Positions 1 through 6,555 of a stretch of 6,719 bases of DNA are shown one piece after another. The stretch is taken from positions 1 through 6,719 of the forward strand of contig SLFE01000242.1 in the NCBI GenBank assembly GCA_007124415.1, written 5' to 3'. How positions within the stretch are numbered: the first letter of the stretch is position 1; each line of letters begins with the position of its first letter. Position numbers and translations under genes: made by a program. Under the pieces are notes generated by a model. The model saw only the letters and a list, made by a program, of their open reading frames with translations. It was not told the origin of the DNA and ran no database searches. This DNA is from Waddliaceae bacterium (GTDB taxonomy: Bacteria; Chlamydiota; Chlamydiia; Chlamydiales; SLFE01).

Positions 1-612
1 GTAGGCTTCTTCAGAAAATGATTTTTCGTCCCAACCGTTGCGGATATCGAGCTTCATGACCCTTCCCTGCCGATCTGTCAGTTTTAAAAGGGTAACGGTA
101 TTTTCTGCTTTGCCTTCTTCGATTTTTTCTGCCCTGCAAAAGGAAGAGGTGTTTTTTTTATCAAAAGCGATTGCTTTTGATTGAATCAGTGATTCAATTA
201 AATCCGGAATGCAATATTTTTTTTCAACCGAACCTCTACAAAGCTGTACGACTGCATGGATTTCATCATCAGGGTTCCGGATAAATTTTTCGTTTATCAC
301 CCTGCTGCGGCCGTTTCGGATCATATCGTCAACAAAAAGAAGCATCGCCTGCAACTTGACTTTTTCATCGAGGTTTGACAAGGCCGCCTCTATAGGCCAT
401 CGTTTTTTTTCCGCTTTTTCTTTCAGTTTTCGGTAGGGGATGCTGTGGCCGACCGCGGGTTCAAAAACAAAAGTGGCGATTCCATACAGCTTCTTATTTT
501 GACAGGGTATTCCGCCTATCGCAGCTTCTGCATTGCAAGCGTATAGCTCGGCGGGATGTATTTTCGATACTGTTTCATGAAATTCTGCGATTGGCTTTAC
601 TTCGTTTTGCAT
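1..612 (-). CDS. Hypothetical protein, C-terminus missing (runs off the left edge)
   Basis: An open frame begins with ATG at 612 and stays open for 204 codons to base 1, so only the N-terminal part is visible. I do not recognise the family. The protein starts MQNEVKPIAEFHETVSKIHP and shows no signal peptide or membrane segment, so it is probably cytoplasmic. It is rich in Lys and Glu. A central helical part (about residues 60-105) holds KLKEKAEKKRWPIEAALSNL and then LLFVDDMIRNGRSR. Five cysteines (residues 26, 37, 125, 134 and 159) are scattered with no metal-binding spacing. The start is well supported: the gene begins 9 bp after the reductase stop, and the sequence TAAGGT, which includes that stop codon, can serve as its ribosome binding site. 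The spacing suggests co-transcription and translational coupling with the reductase. The coding nature is inferred from frame length, start context and plausible residue composition; the function is unknown. Confidence 0.8.
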   Translation of the reverse strand, partial: MQNEVKPIAEFHETVSKIHPAELYACNAEAAIGGIPCQNKKLYGIATFVFEPAVGHSIPYRKLKEKAEKKRWPIEAALSNLDEKVKLQAMLLFVDDMIRNGRSRVINEKFIRNPDDEIHAVVQLCRGSVEKKYCIPDLIESLIQSKAIAFDKKNTSSFCRAEKIEEGKAENTVTLLKLTDRQGRVMKLDIRNGWDEKSFSEEAY

Positions 613-624
613 GACGTTACCTTA
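613..624 (-). promoter_or_regulatory. Ribosome binding site overlapping the upstream stop codon
   Basis: Read on the minus strand, the reductase stop TAA runs straight into GGTAACGTC and then the ATG at 612. The AAGGT Shine-Dalgarno-like core therefore shares two bases with the stop codon. This fits re-initiation by ribosomes finishing the reductase and fixes the start of the truncated gene. Confidence 0.6.
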
Positions 625-1482
625 TTGATCATTAATCCAATTATTAACTTTTTCAAGATCATCTTCCTTGACGAATTTTTCCCAGACGCACGTTCTCGAC
701 TGGCGATAAGATTTTGTTAAGCTATCGATCGTTCGTATCTGATTATCTGTAAGAGAAAAATCGTCAATCTTGATATTTTCTTCCTGATGGCTGACCGACT
801 TTGTCAAGGGGACAACCCCTTTTTGGGTTAACCAGCGATGAATCACCTGAGCGACTGTGACGACGCGTTCATTTTCGCCGGACAATTCCGCAGCAATCCG
901 GGTCAGTTCTTTAATGTTTAGCCATCTCCCTTCACCTAAGGGACGGTAGCCGACAAGCTTGATCCCTTTATTGACGCAATACCGAATGAGCGTATCGTCA
1001 TGGTGCATTGGGCTGATTTCTACTTGAACGTAGTCGGGGCGAAACCCTTTATTTTTCTCTAAGCCTTGTAGTTGAGACAAAGCCACGTTGGAAAGGCCGA
1101 TATTTTTGATTGTTTCTTCTTTTTTTAACACTTGAAGTTGATCAAGCGTATCTTGTGAAATCGCATCCGGGGCATGTAAATACAGAACGTCAAGCGCAGG
1201 CAATTCAAGCTCTTCCAAAACAGCCTTTACGGCGCCTTTGCATCCTTTCTCTCGAATGTCTTTCAGCGTAATTTTTGAATGCACCTCTCCCTCGTAGGGG
1301 ACTTCGATTTTCTTCAGGGCAAGCGGAAGCGCGGCATGCGTGCCATAAGCGGATGCGAAATCGAGAATCGTATATCCGGCGTGAATAGCGCCGGCTATCG
1401 CATCGGCGCAATGATCGGTATTTTTATCGGGTGATAACTTGAAGCAGCCGAATGCAACGGGCTGAGTAGACATTGATTGCAT
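622..1482 (-). CDS. Aldo/keto reductase (AKR superfamily, NAD(P)H-dependent oxidoreductase)
   Basis: This is a 286-residue single-domain (alpha/beta)8 barrel enzyme, predicted cytosolic, that would reduce aldehydes or ketones with a nicotinamide cofactor; the substrate cannot be told from sequence. The AKR catalytic tetrad is visible in order: Asp41 and Tyr46 in GYTILDFASAYG, Lys70 in EVHSKITL, and His103 in LDVLYLHAPDA. Other family marks are IKNIGLSN (about 125-132), PDYVQVEISP (149-158), a GIKLVGYRPLGEG strand-loop (173-185), and the C-terminal cofactor region GVVPLTKSV followed by EENIKI and FSLTDNQIRTIDSL (222-255). The length is normal for bacterial prostaglandin-F-synthase-like or 2,5-diketogluconate-reductase-like AKRs. 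The cofactor loop after KSV is about two residues shorter than usual and lacks the common Arg, which may alter NADPH preference. The first ATG (1482) is preferred over Met4 because the purine-rich AAGAGA lies just before it, while Met4 has no ribosome binding site. It shares an operon with the gene 9 bp downstream. Confidence 0.92.
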   Translation of the reverse strand: MQSMSTQPVAFGCFKLSPDKNTDHCADAIAGAIHAGYTILDFASAYGTHAALPLALKKIEVPYEGEVHSKITLKDIREKGCKGAVKAVLEELELPALDVLYLHAPDAISQDTLDQLQVLKKEETIKNIGLSNVALSQLQGLEKNKGFRPDYVQVEISPMHHDDTLIRYCVNKGIKLVGYRPLGEGRWLNIKELTRIAAELSGENERVVTVAQVIHRWLTQKGVVPLTKSVSHQEENIKIDDFSLTDNQIRTIDSLTKSYRQSRTCVWEKFVKEDDLEKVNNWINDQ

Positions 1483-1522
1483 ATTTTCTCTTATCGTAGA
1501 ATTTCAGAAAAATTTTTTACCG

Positions 1523-1558
1523 AGTTTAGATTATAGCGATATCTAATGTCAAGGTAAA
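1523..1558 (-). promoter_or_regulatory. Sigma-70-type promoter of the reductase operon
   Basis: On the minus strand a perfect -10 box TATAAT (1535-1530) is preceded, 17 bp upstream, by TTTACC (1558-1553), which matches four of six -35 positions. Transcription would start near 1523, giving a leader of about 40 nt. A perfect TTGACA (1552-1547) is also present but sits only 11 bp from the -10, too close to act as its -35. It shows that the reductase need not depend on read-through from the RHS gene. Confidence 0.6.
1526..1546. promoter_or_regulatory. Inverted repeat across the -10 box, candidate operator
   Basis: TTAGAT at 1526-1531 and ATCTAA at 1541-1546 form perfect 6-bp arms around a 9-bp centre. 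The right side of the promoter -10 box lies inside the repeat. A dimeric repressor bound here would block RNA polymerase. No regulator gene is in the window, so the operator role is an inference from position and symmetry. Confidence 0.35.
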
Positions 1559-1563
1559 TAAAG

Positions 1564-1597
1564 TTTTACATGAAATTCCAAAATTGTTTCTGTAAAA
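1564..1597. repeat. Imperfect inverted repeat between the RHS gene and reductase promoter
   Basis: TTTTACATGAAA (1564-1575) and TTTCTGTAAAA (1587-1597) are complementary over 11 bases with one bulged T. The right arm shares three bases (1595-1597) with the left arm of the next inverted repeat, so in RNA the two hairpins would compete. It lies just upstream of the reductase -35 region and downstream of the RHS stop. It has no run of U after it on the minus strand, so it is not a standard terminator. Confidence 0.4.
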
Positions 1598-1625
1598 TTA
1601 TCATATTGATTTTAATTGATAATTT
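1595..1625. repeat. Perfect 9-bp-arm inverted repeat, AT-rich
   Basis: AAATTATCA (1595-1603) pairs perfectly with TGATAATTT (1617-1625) around a 13-nt loop. It is the strongest dyad in the RHS-reductase intergenic region. It may shape the 3' end of the RHS transcript or bind a regulator upstream of the reductase promoter. The stem has only two G-C pairs, and no U-tract follows it on the minus strand, so terminator strength would be low. Confidence 0.45.
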
Positions 1626-1638
1626 CATTATTTTTTAT

Positions 1639-1660
1639 TGCTGACTTATGCTATTCAGCA
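1639..1660. repeat. Short hairpin downstream of the RHS stop codon
   Basis: TGCTGA (1639-1644) and TCAGCA (1655-1660) form a 6-bp stem with a 10-nt loop, 54 bp past the RHS stop. On the minus strand it is followed by an A-rich run rather than U residues, so it does not meet the rule for an intrinsic terminator of the RHS gene. In the plus direction the T-run precedes the hairpin. It could still protect the mRNA end. Confidence 0.3.
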
Positions 1661-1713
1661 GGCCGAGCTGGTCAATCTGGAGAATCGCATTTGCTGTAAA
1701 GCCGCGTTCCTTT

Positions 1714-4700
1714 CTACTGGAAAAGCTCTTTGATCATTTCTTGGTATTCCTGCCAGAAGTGTTCCTTCCAGTGTTCCCAGTAGCTTTTAAAGAAATGGTC
1801 TCCGCCGGGTATGCCGTCCCAGTGGGAGCCGACAAAAAAGACGTTGTTGCCGCCGAAGAGGATGGAGTAGATAAAGGTGATGGGGTCGAATATTGAAATG
1901 AAGTCGCGGCAGCTGATAATGTTGACTACGCTGTGAAATCCGTCGTCGGGGATGAGGGTCGGCGATCCCATAGTGATCACTCGGATCATTTTTTGTTCTT
2001 CGGGAGAGAGAAGATATTTGGCATGAAATGTTTCTGTTCCCCCCAGGCTGTGGGCGTAGTGGAATATGATGCCGCCGCCGTCAACTCCTCCCATGTCCTG
2101 AATTAGATCGCGCCAAATTTTAGCGAGCGCTTTGGCCTCCGCGGTTTTGTTTCCGAATTTCGAAAAGACCGAACGTATCAGGTCGCAGGTCCATCCTTTG
2201 GTTCCGACATGGCAGTAGTGAACGTTGCAGCCCCCATGGGATTCGGAAATCAGGGCAAGATTGGCTTCGAGGTAGCTCGCGTCTGTTAAAATTCCGTTGA
2301 TAAAGGTGATCCTGTACTTTTCGTGGGGCTCGAAACCTCCGCCATAAACACCGGTATGGGAATTTGATGTGCTCAGTCCCGCCAGGACTAAATAATTGTT
2401 TCCCACAAAGAAAGATCCAAGTTCTTTCAAGTAGCGGTAAAGGGTTTCAACGGGGTTTAACGCTTCGAGGCAGTTGTTCATGCAGTCTGTGACGCGGGTG
2501 TTGATGTATTTGGCTGCGGAATTGATCGTTTCCCAGATGCTGCTGACGGAAAAAAGTCCGTACAGGTCCACGTTCTGCATCGGATTGCAGCGGGCAAAGG
2601 CATACCTGTTGACGCCGTCGAAAAATCCGAGAGGATCTTGGGAAATCCATCTGTAGAGCGAGGGGTCGTATTCCCTTTTTCCAAAATGGATCAGCCCTGT
2701 GTCGGGATCGACCCTTTTGCTTGAAAACCGCCAAGGATTGATCGAGTCTTCCGGCTGGATTTCCCTCCCCTTTTTATCGAAGATCGTTTCCCGGCCGTAA
2801 GCGTCGTATTCATAAATTTCTTTTATTTTTCCTTTTTTAGCATCGATCAGCGAAATGACCGACCCTCTGTGGTCGTGTATGGGGGTATAAGCTCGTCCGT
2901 CGATTTCTATGGCGACCGCGGCGCCTATTTCGGCTCCATGGCTCAGCCCCAAAAGCCGGAACTGCCTGATCTGCAAAGCGGCGTCCGCCTGCCCGATTTC
3001 ATTGTCTCCGTCAAAGAGAAAGTGAACGGGGTCTTCTCCGGCCCCCTGCCTGCTAAGGCATCTGTGGAAGGGGTCGTAAACATAGACGATGGTTTTATCT
3101 TCGGTGCGAACCTCTGTCAATCTGTCGAGGGCATCGTAGCTGTAGGCGGTATGCGAGCCGTTTGCTTTTTTAAAAATAAGATTGCCGTTTTGATCGTAGG
3201 TATAAGCCGCCTCTCCCGACTTTACGACCTGGTTGTGGTCGTTCACTTCGAAAATTTGGGAACCTTTGACGAGGAGGTTGTCGACAGAATCGTATAGGAG
3301 GGTGTCTTCTCCGTCTTGTATGAGCTGGCCGAGGCTGTTGTAGGCGTAGGATTTGAGTTTTTTATCGAATGGGGCGTGATTGGTGGAGACTTGCATAAGC
3401 TTGCCGCTTTCGTAAGCTATTTTTTGTTTAACAAAAGGAGATGAAAGCTTTTCCACGCGGTTGTCGCCGTTTCTGCTGATGGAGAGCGTTCCTCCCTCTC
3501 CGATTAATTTAGCTTCTTCCAAAAACCCTTGTTCATTGTATTTTTCGTACTTATGGCGGTAACAAATTTTCCCGCTGGGATCTAGCCTTTTAACTGCCTC
3601 CAGTTTTTTTCCTTTGTATTTGTAAAGGGCTCCGCTGCCGTCGGGGAGCAGCATTTGGATGCGCCTTCCCTCCTCATCGTAGGTGTTGGAGACTGATAGG
3701 CCGTTTGCGAGAACTTCGCGGATCATCCGTCCATCGTCGTCATATTCGCGGATTGTTGCGGCGCAGGCTACGTGGTCGATGGCATGAATGACTCGGTGAT
3801 CGCTGTCGTAGAAATATTCGGCATCGACAGTGCCGTCCGATGAAACGATCCTTTGCAAATCGCCGCTCGGGTGATAGTCGTAGACGAGGACGACTCCGTC
3901 CGGCTTGACGATTTTTGTCATTTTTCCGAATTCATTGTACTCATAAGAGAAAATGCGCGGAGAAAGGGTGTGGGCGTCTTCGATTTTTTCTTTGAGGCGT
4001 CCGCCGGGACCGTAAACCATCCTGGTTTCGATAACGGATCCGTTTTGCACATCGGTATCTGTCTGCCTGACAATGTTGCCTATGCCGTCGTAGCGGCATT
4101 CTTTCTTGGCCAGAAGAGTCCCGAAAGGATCTTTGATTTCAATTTTTTCTATTCGCCCAAGTGCGTCGAAAGTGGTAATTGTCATGGAACCGTTCGGTTG
4201 AACGATGATTTTTTGGAGGGCTCTTTGCCCCCGTTCGTTTTTGTAATCGTAGTTGAGGCGCTCGCCGATATCCAAGGATTGACGGACAGCCTTTTTTTCG
4301 GTTTTGAGAGCCGGTTTCAGCGAACTTTCTTTGTCTTTTGCCGCTTCGAATGTCCGGGATTTGCCGCTTGTGTCTGTTGTTTTGACAGAGGACCACCCTT
4401 GGTAGCTGGCCGATTTGCATTCGATAAATTCGTTTTCTTTGGACAAGACTCTGGTTTCGACGACGCGTCCTAGGCCGTCCCGTTCATATATGGTGGTATT
4501 GCCGTCGCGGGATTTGTGCGTGCGTAGGGAGCCGTCTAAGGAGTAGATGAATTTATCGGTTGAGCCGTCGGGGTATTCGATAAGGTAGGGCTTGTTTCTG
4601 GCTGTGTAGTGGAAAAGGGTCGTCTCTCCGTTGGGATCTGTAAAGGAGACCATTTGATCGAGGGCGTTGTAGAGATAAGATGATTGATAGTTGACCTGCC

Positions 4701-6447
4701 GTTCGTTTTCGTCCATGACAGGGGGATCTGTCTTTTTTATCATCCTTCCCAGACTGTCGTAAACAAAAGAGGTCTCGTTGCCAAGGACATCCCGGGAAAC
4801 AACGAGGTGGCCGAGAGCATCGTAAAAATTTGTTTGTTCAAGCGTGGTGCCGTCGGCTTTTGTGATTTTTCGGTTTGTCACCCTTTTTTGAAAGTTATAG
4901 CGCGATTCGGTGATCTCGCCTGTTTGCATATCGGTACTGCAGATGATGTTTTCCAACGGAAAGTACGCGGTAAGGATATCGCCTCCGGACGTATCGCTGC
5001 GGTAAATTTCCCTTCCCGCCTCGTCATATTCCTTTCTGAGGATTTTTTTAGTTGCGGCCTCTGCATCAAAAATTTCCTGCCTGGATATCTGCCCGCGGTT
5101 CGTATAGGCGTTGAGTGTGGTGCGGCAGAAGAGCAGTCCATTGGAATTTTCAATAATTTCTTCGACAAGAGCGGCCAGCCCGGAGGCATGGGTTGCGTCT
5201 GAGGGGGTGATCAAGGTGGTTTTTTTGTCTCCGGCCTCCGATCTTTGATCGATCTGTTCGGTCTTGATCAGAATTCCTTTGGAATTGTACTCGTACCGTG
5301 TGTTGACATAAGGCTCTTGTCCTTGTCCGATTTCCGATTCGATCAACAAGAGGGTTTGCGGGTCGTACTTATACGTTTTGTAAAGGCCGTTGTCTTCTGT
5401 CTCGCGTGTCAAAAGACCTTCTTCGGAATAGATGCGCTGCCGGCTGTAGCTCTCGCAGGCGCTGCTTTCGCCGGACAGATTCCCGGAGACCGTCTCTTTG
5501 ACCATGCGCCCCTGATCATCATATTCATAATGCTCGCTTTTCAGGATTTTTCCGCTAGGGTCTAAGATTTCATGGAAGGAAAGCAAAGGCTCGCCGCCCG
5601 GGCCCGGGATCCAGACGTACTGCTCTTTTCTCACGAGGGTTTGATTGTCATAGACCTCTATTGCTTCAACCCGGTTTTGTTCTTTCGAGAACCGGTAGAT
5701 TTTTTTCATCCCCAAAACGTCCGTCATTATGGTATAGCCCTGGAAGTAGTCGTAACTGGCTATCGTTATCGGTTCTTTTTCAATGTCTGTCAGGGTTTTT
5801 TGTACGCTGACCTTTCCGATTCGGGGATCTTTCGGATTTTTGATCACAATGGTTTTGCCGTCCAGCTCATTGACGCCCGGATGATAGAACTCATTAATAA
5901 GCTGATGTCCGTTTGCCGTGCTCCTGCAGGAAATTTGACCTCCGGAATAGTCATAGGAGATCTCTTCTCCTCCGGAAGCGGCGACTTTTTTCAATTTTTC
6001 GTTTTCAATAAGGAGTTTCCACTCTTGCCCGTCATGGGTCGACAGCTTAAGCCAGGGGCCCATTTTCTCGAAGCGGATACAGCTTATGGCCTCACTGCCG
6101 CAGCCGGTTAAAACTTTGACCGATTCCAATTCATTTGCCGAATTTGCCGCGGAACAAATATGGAGCCTGCACCCTGCGCCCGGCAATTGCGGCGCCGGTT
6201 GAAGAATTTTCCACGTCCAGCCTCCCGCAAGAGAATAGCCGCTTGCGGCCGCGGAGGGATCAAATTCCCTTTTCAGAGTAAACGGCAGAGGGCCGGAAAC
6301 GGTGATGTCGGTGTTCGTTTCCCTGTAAATGCCGGTGATGACATCGACGGAATTTTCGGAAAGGGAGGAGGGGTGGGATGCCGAGCAGGCGTTCCAAAGG
6401 CCGAAAGCTAAAAAAAGGGAGAAAACAATAGTTTTCATATTGTTCAT
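1714..6447 (-). CDS. Secreted RHS/YD-repeat protein with C-terminal lipase-like (alpha/beta-hydrolase) domain
   Basis: This 1577-residue protein has a Sec-type signal peptide (1-23), then an N-terminal RHS lead SVDVITGIYRETNTDITVSG with PLPFTLKREFDP (33-64), like DUF6531. YD repeats follow over roughly residues 160-1220; clear ones are VYDSLGRMI, FYDALGHLVV, EYDDDGRMIREV, TYDEEGRRIQML, TYDQNGNLIF and YEYDAYGRE. The RHS-associated core (about 1251-1298) holds REYDPSLYRWISQDPLG and ends DLYGL. RHS shells are known to form a closed beta-barrel that stores a variable C-terminal effector. Here the effector region is 1299-1577, predicted to be a serine hydrolase with an AHSLGG elbow. A Lys-rich spacer (about 683-735) interrupts the repeats. 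There is no PAAR or VgrG-like domain, so export is probably Sec-dependent rather than by type VI needle loading. The start at 6447 is set by AAGGAT 9 nt upstream; Met4 would be too far from it. No immunity-type gene follows. I recall similar hydrolase tails in chlamydia-related RHS proteins. The enzyme activity is an inference. Confidence 0.93.
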   Translation of the reverse strand: MNNMKTIVFSLFLAFGLWNACSASHPSSLSENSVDVITGIYRETNTDITVSGPLPFTLKREFDPSAAASGYSLAGGWTWKILQPAPQLPGAGCRLHICSAANSANELESVKVLTGCGSEAISCIRFEKMGPWLKLSTHDGQEWKLLIENEKLKKVAASGGEEISYDYSGGQISCRSTANGHQLINEFYHPGVNELDGKTIVIKNPKDPRIGKVSVQKTLTDIEKEPITIASYDYFQGYTIMTDVLGMKKIYRFSKEQNRVEAIEVYDNQTLVRKEQYVWIPGPGGEPLLSFHEILDPSGKILKSEHYEYDDQGRMVKETVSGNLSGESSACESYSRQRIYSEEGLLTRETEDNGLYKTYKYDPQTLLLIESEIGQGQEPYVNTRYEYNSKGILIKTEQIDQRSEAGDKKTTLITPSDATHASGLAALVEEIIENSNGLLFCRTTLNAYTNRGQISRQEIFDAEAATKKILRKEYDEAGREIYRSDTSGGDILTAYFPLENIICSTDMQTGEITESRYNFQKRVTNRKITKADGTTLEQTNFYDALGHLVVSRDVLGNETSFVYDSLGRMIKKTDPPVMDENERQVNYQSSYLYNALDQMVSFTDPNGETTLFHYTARNKPYLIEYPDGSTDKFIYSLDGSLRTHKSRDGNTTIYERDGLGRVVETRVLSKENEFIECKSASYQGWSSVKTTDTSGKSRTFEAAKDKESSLKPALKTEKKAVRQSLDIGERLNYDYKNERGQRALQKIIVQPNGSMTITTFDALGRIEKIEIKDPFGTLLAKKECRYDGIGNIVRQTDTDVQNGSVIETRMVYGPGGRLKEKIEDAHTLSPRIFSYEYNEFGKMTKIVKPDGVVLVYDYHPSGDLQRIVSSDGTVDAEYFYDSDHRVIHAIDHVACAATIREYDDDGRMIREVLANGLSVSNTYDEEGRRIQMLLPDGSGALYKYKGKKLEAVKRLDPSGKICYRHKYEKYNEQGFLEEAKLIGEGGTLSISRNGDNRVEKLSSPFVKQKIAYESGKLMQVSTNHAPFDKKLKSYAYNSLGQLIQDGEDTLLYDSVDNLLVKGSQIFEVNDHNQVVKSGEAAYTYDQNGNLIFKKANGSHTAYSYDALDRLTEVRTEDKTIVYVYDPFHRCLSRQGAGEDPVHFLFDGDNEIGQADAALQIRQFRLLGLSHGAEIGAAVAIEIDGRAYTPIHDHRGSVISLIDAKKGKIKEIYEYDAYGRETIFDKKGREIQPEDSINPWRFSSKRVDPDTGLIHFGKREYDPSLYRWISQDPLGFFDGVNRYAFARCNPMQNVDLYGLFSVSSIWETINSAAKYINTRVTDCMNNCLEALNPVETLYRYLKELGSFFVGNNYLVLAGLSTSNSHTGVYGGGFEPHEKYRITFINGILTDASYLEANLALISESHGGCNVHYCHVGTKGWTCDLIRSVFSKFGNKTAEAKALAKIWRDLIQDMGGVDGGGIIFHYAHSLGGTETFHAKYLLSPEEQKMIRVITMGSPTLIPDDGFHSVVNIISCRDFISIFDPITFIYSILFGGNNVFFVGSHWDGIPGGDHFFKSYWEHWKEHFWQEYQEMIKELFQ
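1717..2553 (-). other. C-terminal effector domain of the RHS protein: predicted serine alpha/beta-hydrolase, DUF687/lipase-like
   Basis: Residues 1299-1577 lie after the RHS core. A helical linker (1301-1345) leads to KYRITFINGILTD (1378-1390), a typical first strand-loop of lipase-like folds, then GGCNVHYCHVGTKGW (1405-1419). The nucleophile elbow is IIFHYAHSLGG (1460-1470), with Ser1467 encoded at 2049-2047. RVITMGSPTLIP (1489-1500) follows as the next strand, and VVNIISCRDFISIFDP (1507-1522) offers Asp1515 (codon 1905-1903). GGDHFF (1548-1553) offers His1551 (codon 1797-1795). The Ser-Asp-His order and spacing fit the alpha/beta-hydrolase triad. The first elbow residue is Ala rather than Gly (A-H-S-L-G), a variant also known in Bacillus-type lipases. 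Resemblance to chlamydial DUF687 and related RHS tails is from memory. Lipid or acyl-ester substrates are likely but unproven. Confidence 0.65.
2554..2697 (-). other. RHS-associated core and candidate self-cleavage site
   Basis: Residues 1251-1298 form the conserved end of the RHS shell, with DPLG at 1271-1274, then DGVNRYAFARCNPM and NVDLYGL ending at 1298. In studied RHS proteins an intramolecular aspartyl protease cuts after a P-x4-DPxGL signature to free the C-terminal toxin. Here Pro1289 and Asp1294 keep the spacing, and both aspartates (1271 and 1294) remain, but the second motif reads DLYGL, with Leu in place of Pro. Cleavage after Leu1298 would release a 279-residue domain. Confidence 0.75.
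6379..6447 (-). other. N-terminal signal peptide of the RHS protein
   Basis: Residues 1-23 have one Lys at position 5, a hydrophobic core TIVFSLFLAFGLW and a small-residue end NACSA followed by SHP. Signal peptidase I cleavage after Ala23 is the simplest reading. Cys21 follows L-W-N-A, which is a poor lipobox because Trp and Asn sit at -3 and -2, so a lipoprotein is less likely though not excluded. Confidence 0.7.
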
Positions 6448-6456
6448 AATTTTTAA

Positions 6457-6462
6457 ATCCTT
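6457..6462 (-). promoter_or_regulatory. Ribosome binding site of the RHS gene
   Basis: AAGGAT on the minus strand lies 9 nt before the ATG at 6447. It supports this start over the in-frame Met4 codon at 6438, which would be 18 nt away. Confidence 0.65.
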
Positions 6463-6522
6463 GTATTACAGGTAAAAAGGAATAATATACATCATTTCGT
6501 CTTTTTTTAGTAGATTACCTAT

Positions 6523-6555
6523 CCGACACATTATAACATTTATTTTAAAAGGCAA
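6523..6555 (-). promoter_or_regulatory. Extended -10 promoter of the RHS gene
   Basis: TGTTATAAT on the minus strand (6538-6530) is a perfect extended -10 element. The nearest -35-like hexamer, TTGCCT (6555-6550), is only 14 bp away, so the promoter probably relies on the TGn extension. Transcription would start near 6523, giving a leader of about 76 nt. The -35-like hexamer lies inside one arm of the neighbouring hairpin. Confidence 0.55.

Noticed and set aside
209..436. Plus-strand 75-codon open frame opposite the truncated gene
   Set aside because: It is Ser/Phe-rich in the manner of an antisense translation; the minus-strand frame is longer, has a coupled start and stays open to the edge.
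1547..1552. Perfect TTGACA taken as the -35 box of the reductase promoter
   Set aside because: It lies only 11 bp from the TATAAT, too short for sigma-70 recognition; TTTACC at 17 bp is the better partner.
1648..1896. Plus-strand 82-codon open frame at the RHS 3' end, considered as a possible immunity gene
   Set aside because: Most of it is antisense to the hydrolase domain, it lacks a ribosome binding site, and immunity genes normally follow the RHS gene on the same strand.
2869..3297. Plus-strand open frame of 142 codons opposite the YD repeats
   Set aside because: It overlaps conserved RHS sequence completely and its product looks like no known protein.
3853..4473. Plus-strand open frame of 206 codons inside the RHS gene
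   Set aside because: It is antisense to a clear YD-repeat coding region, has no ribosome binding site that I can see, and its translation is Phe/Val/Asp-rich, as expected from the reverse of RHS codons.
4684..6111. Three further plus-strand open frames of 106-179 codons opposite the RHS gene
   Set aside because: They have the same antisense-shadow pattern with no recognisable domain; the minus-strand reading is continuous and well explained.
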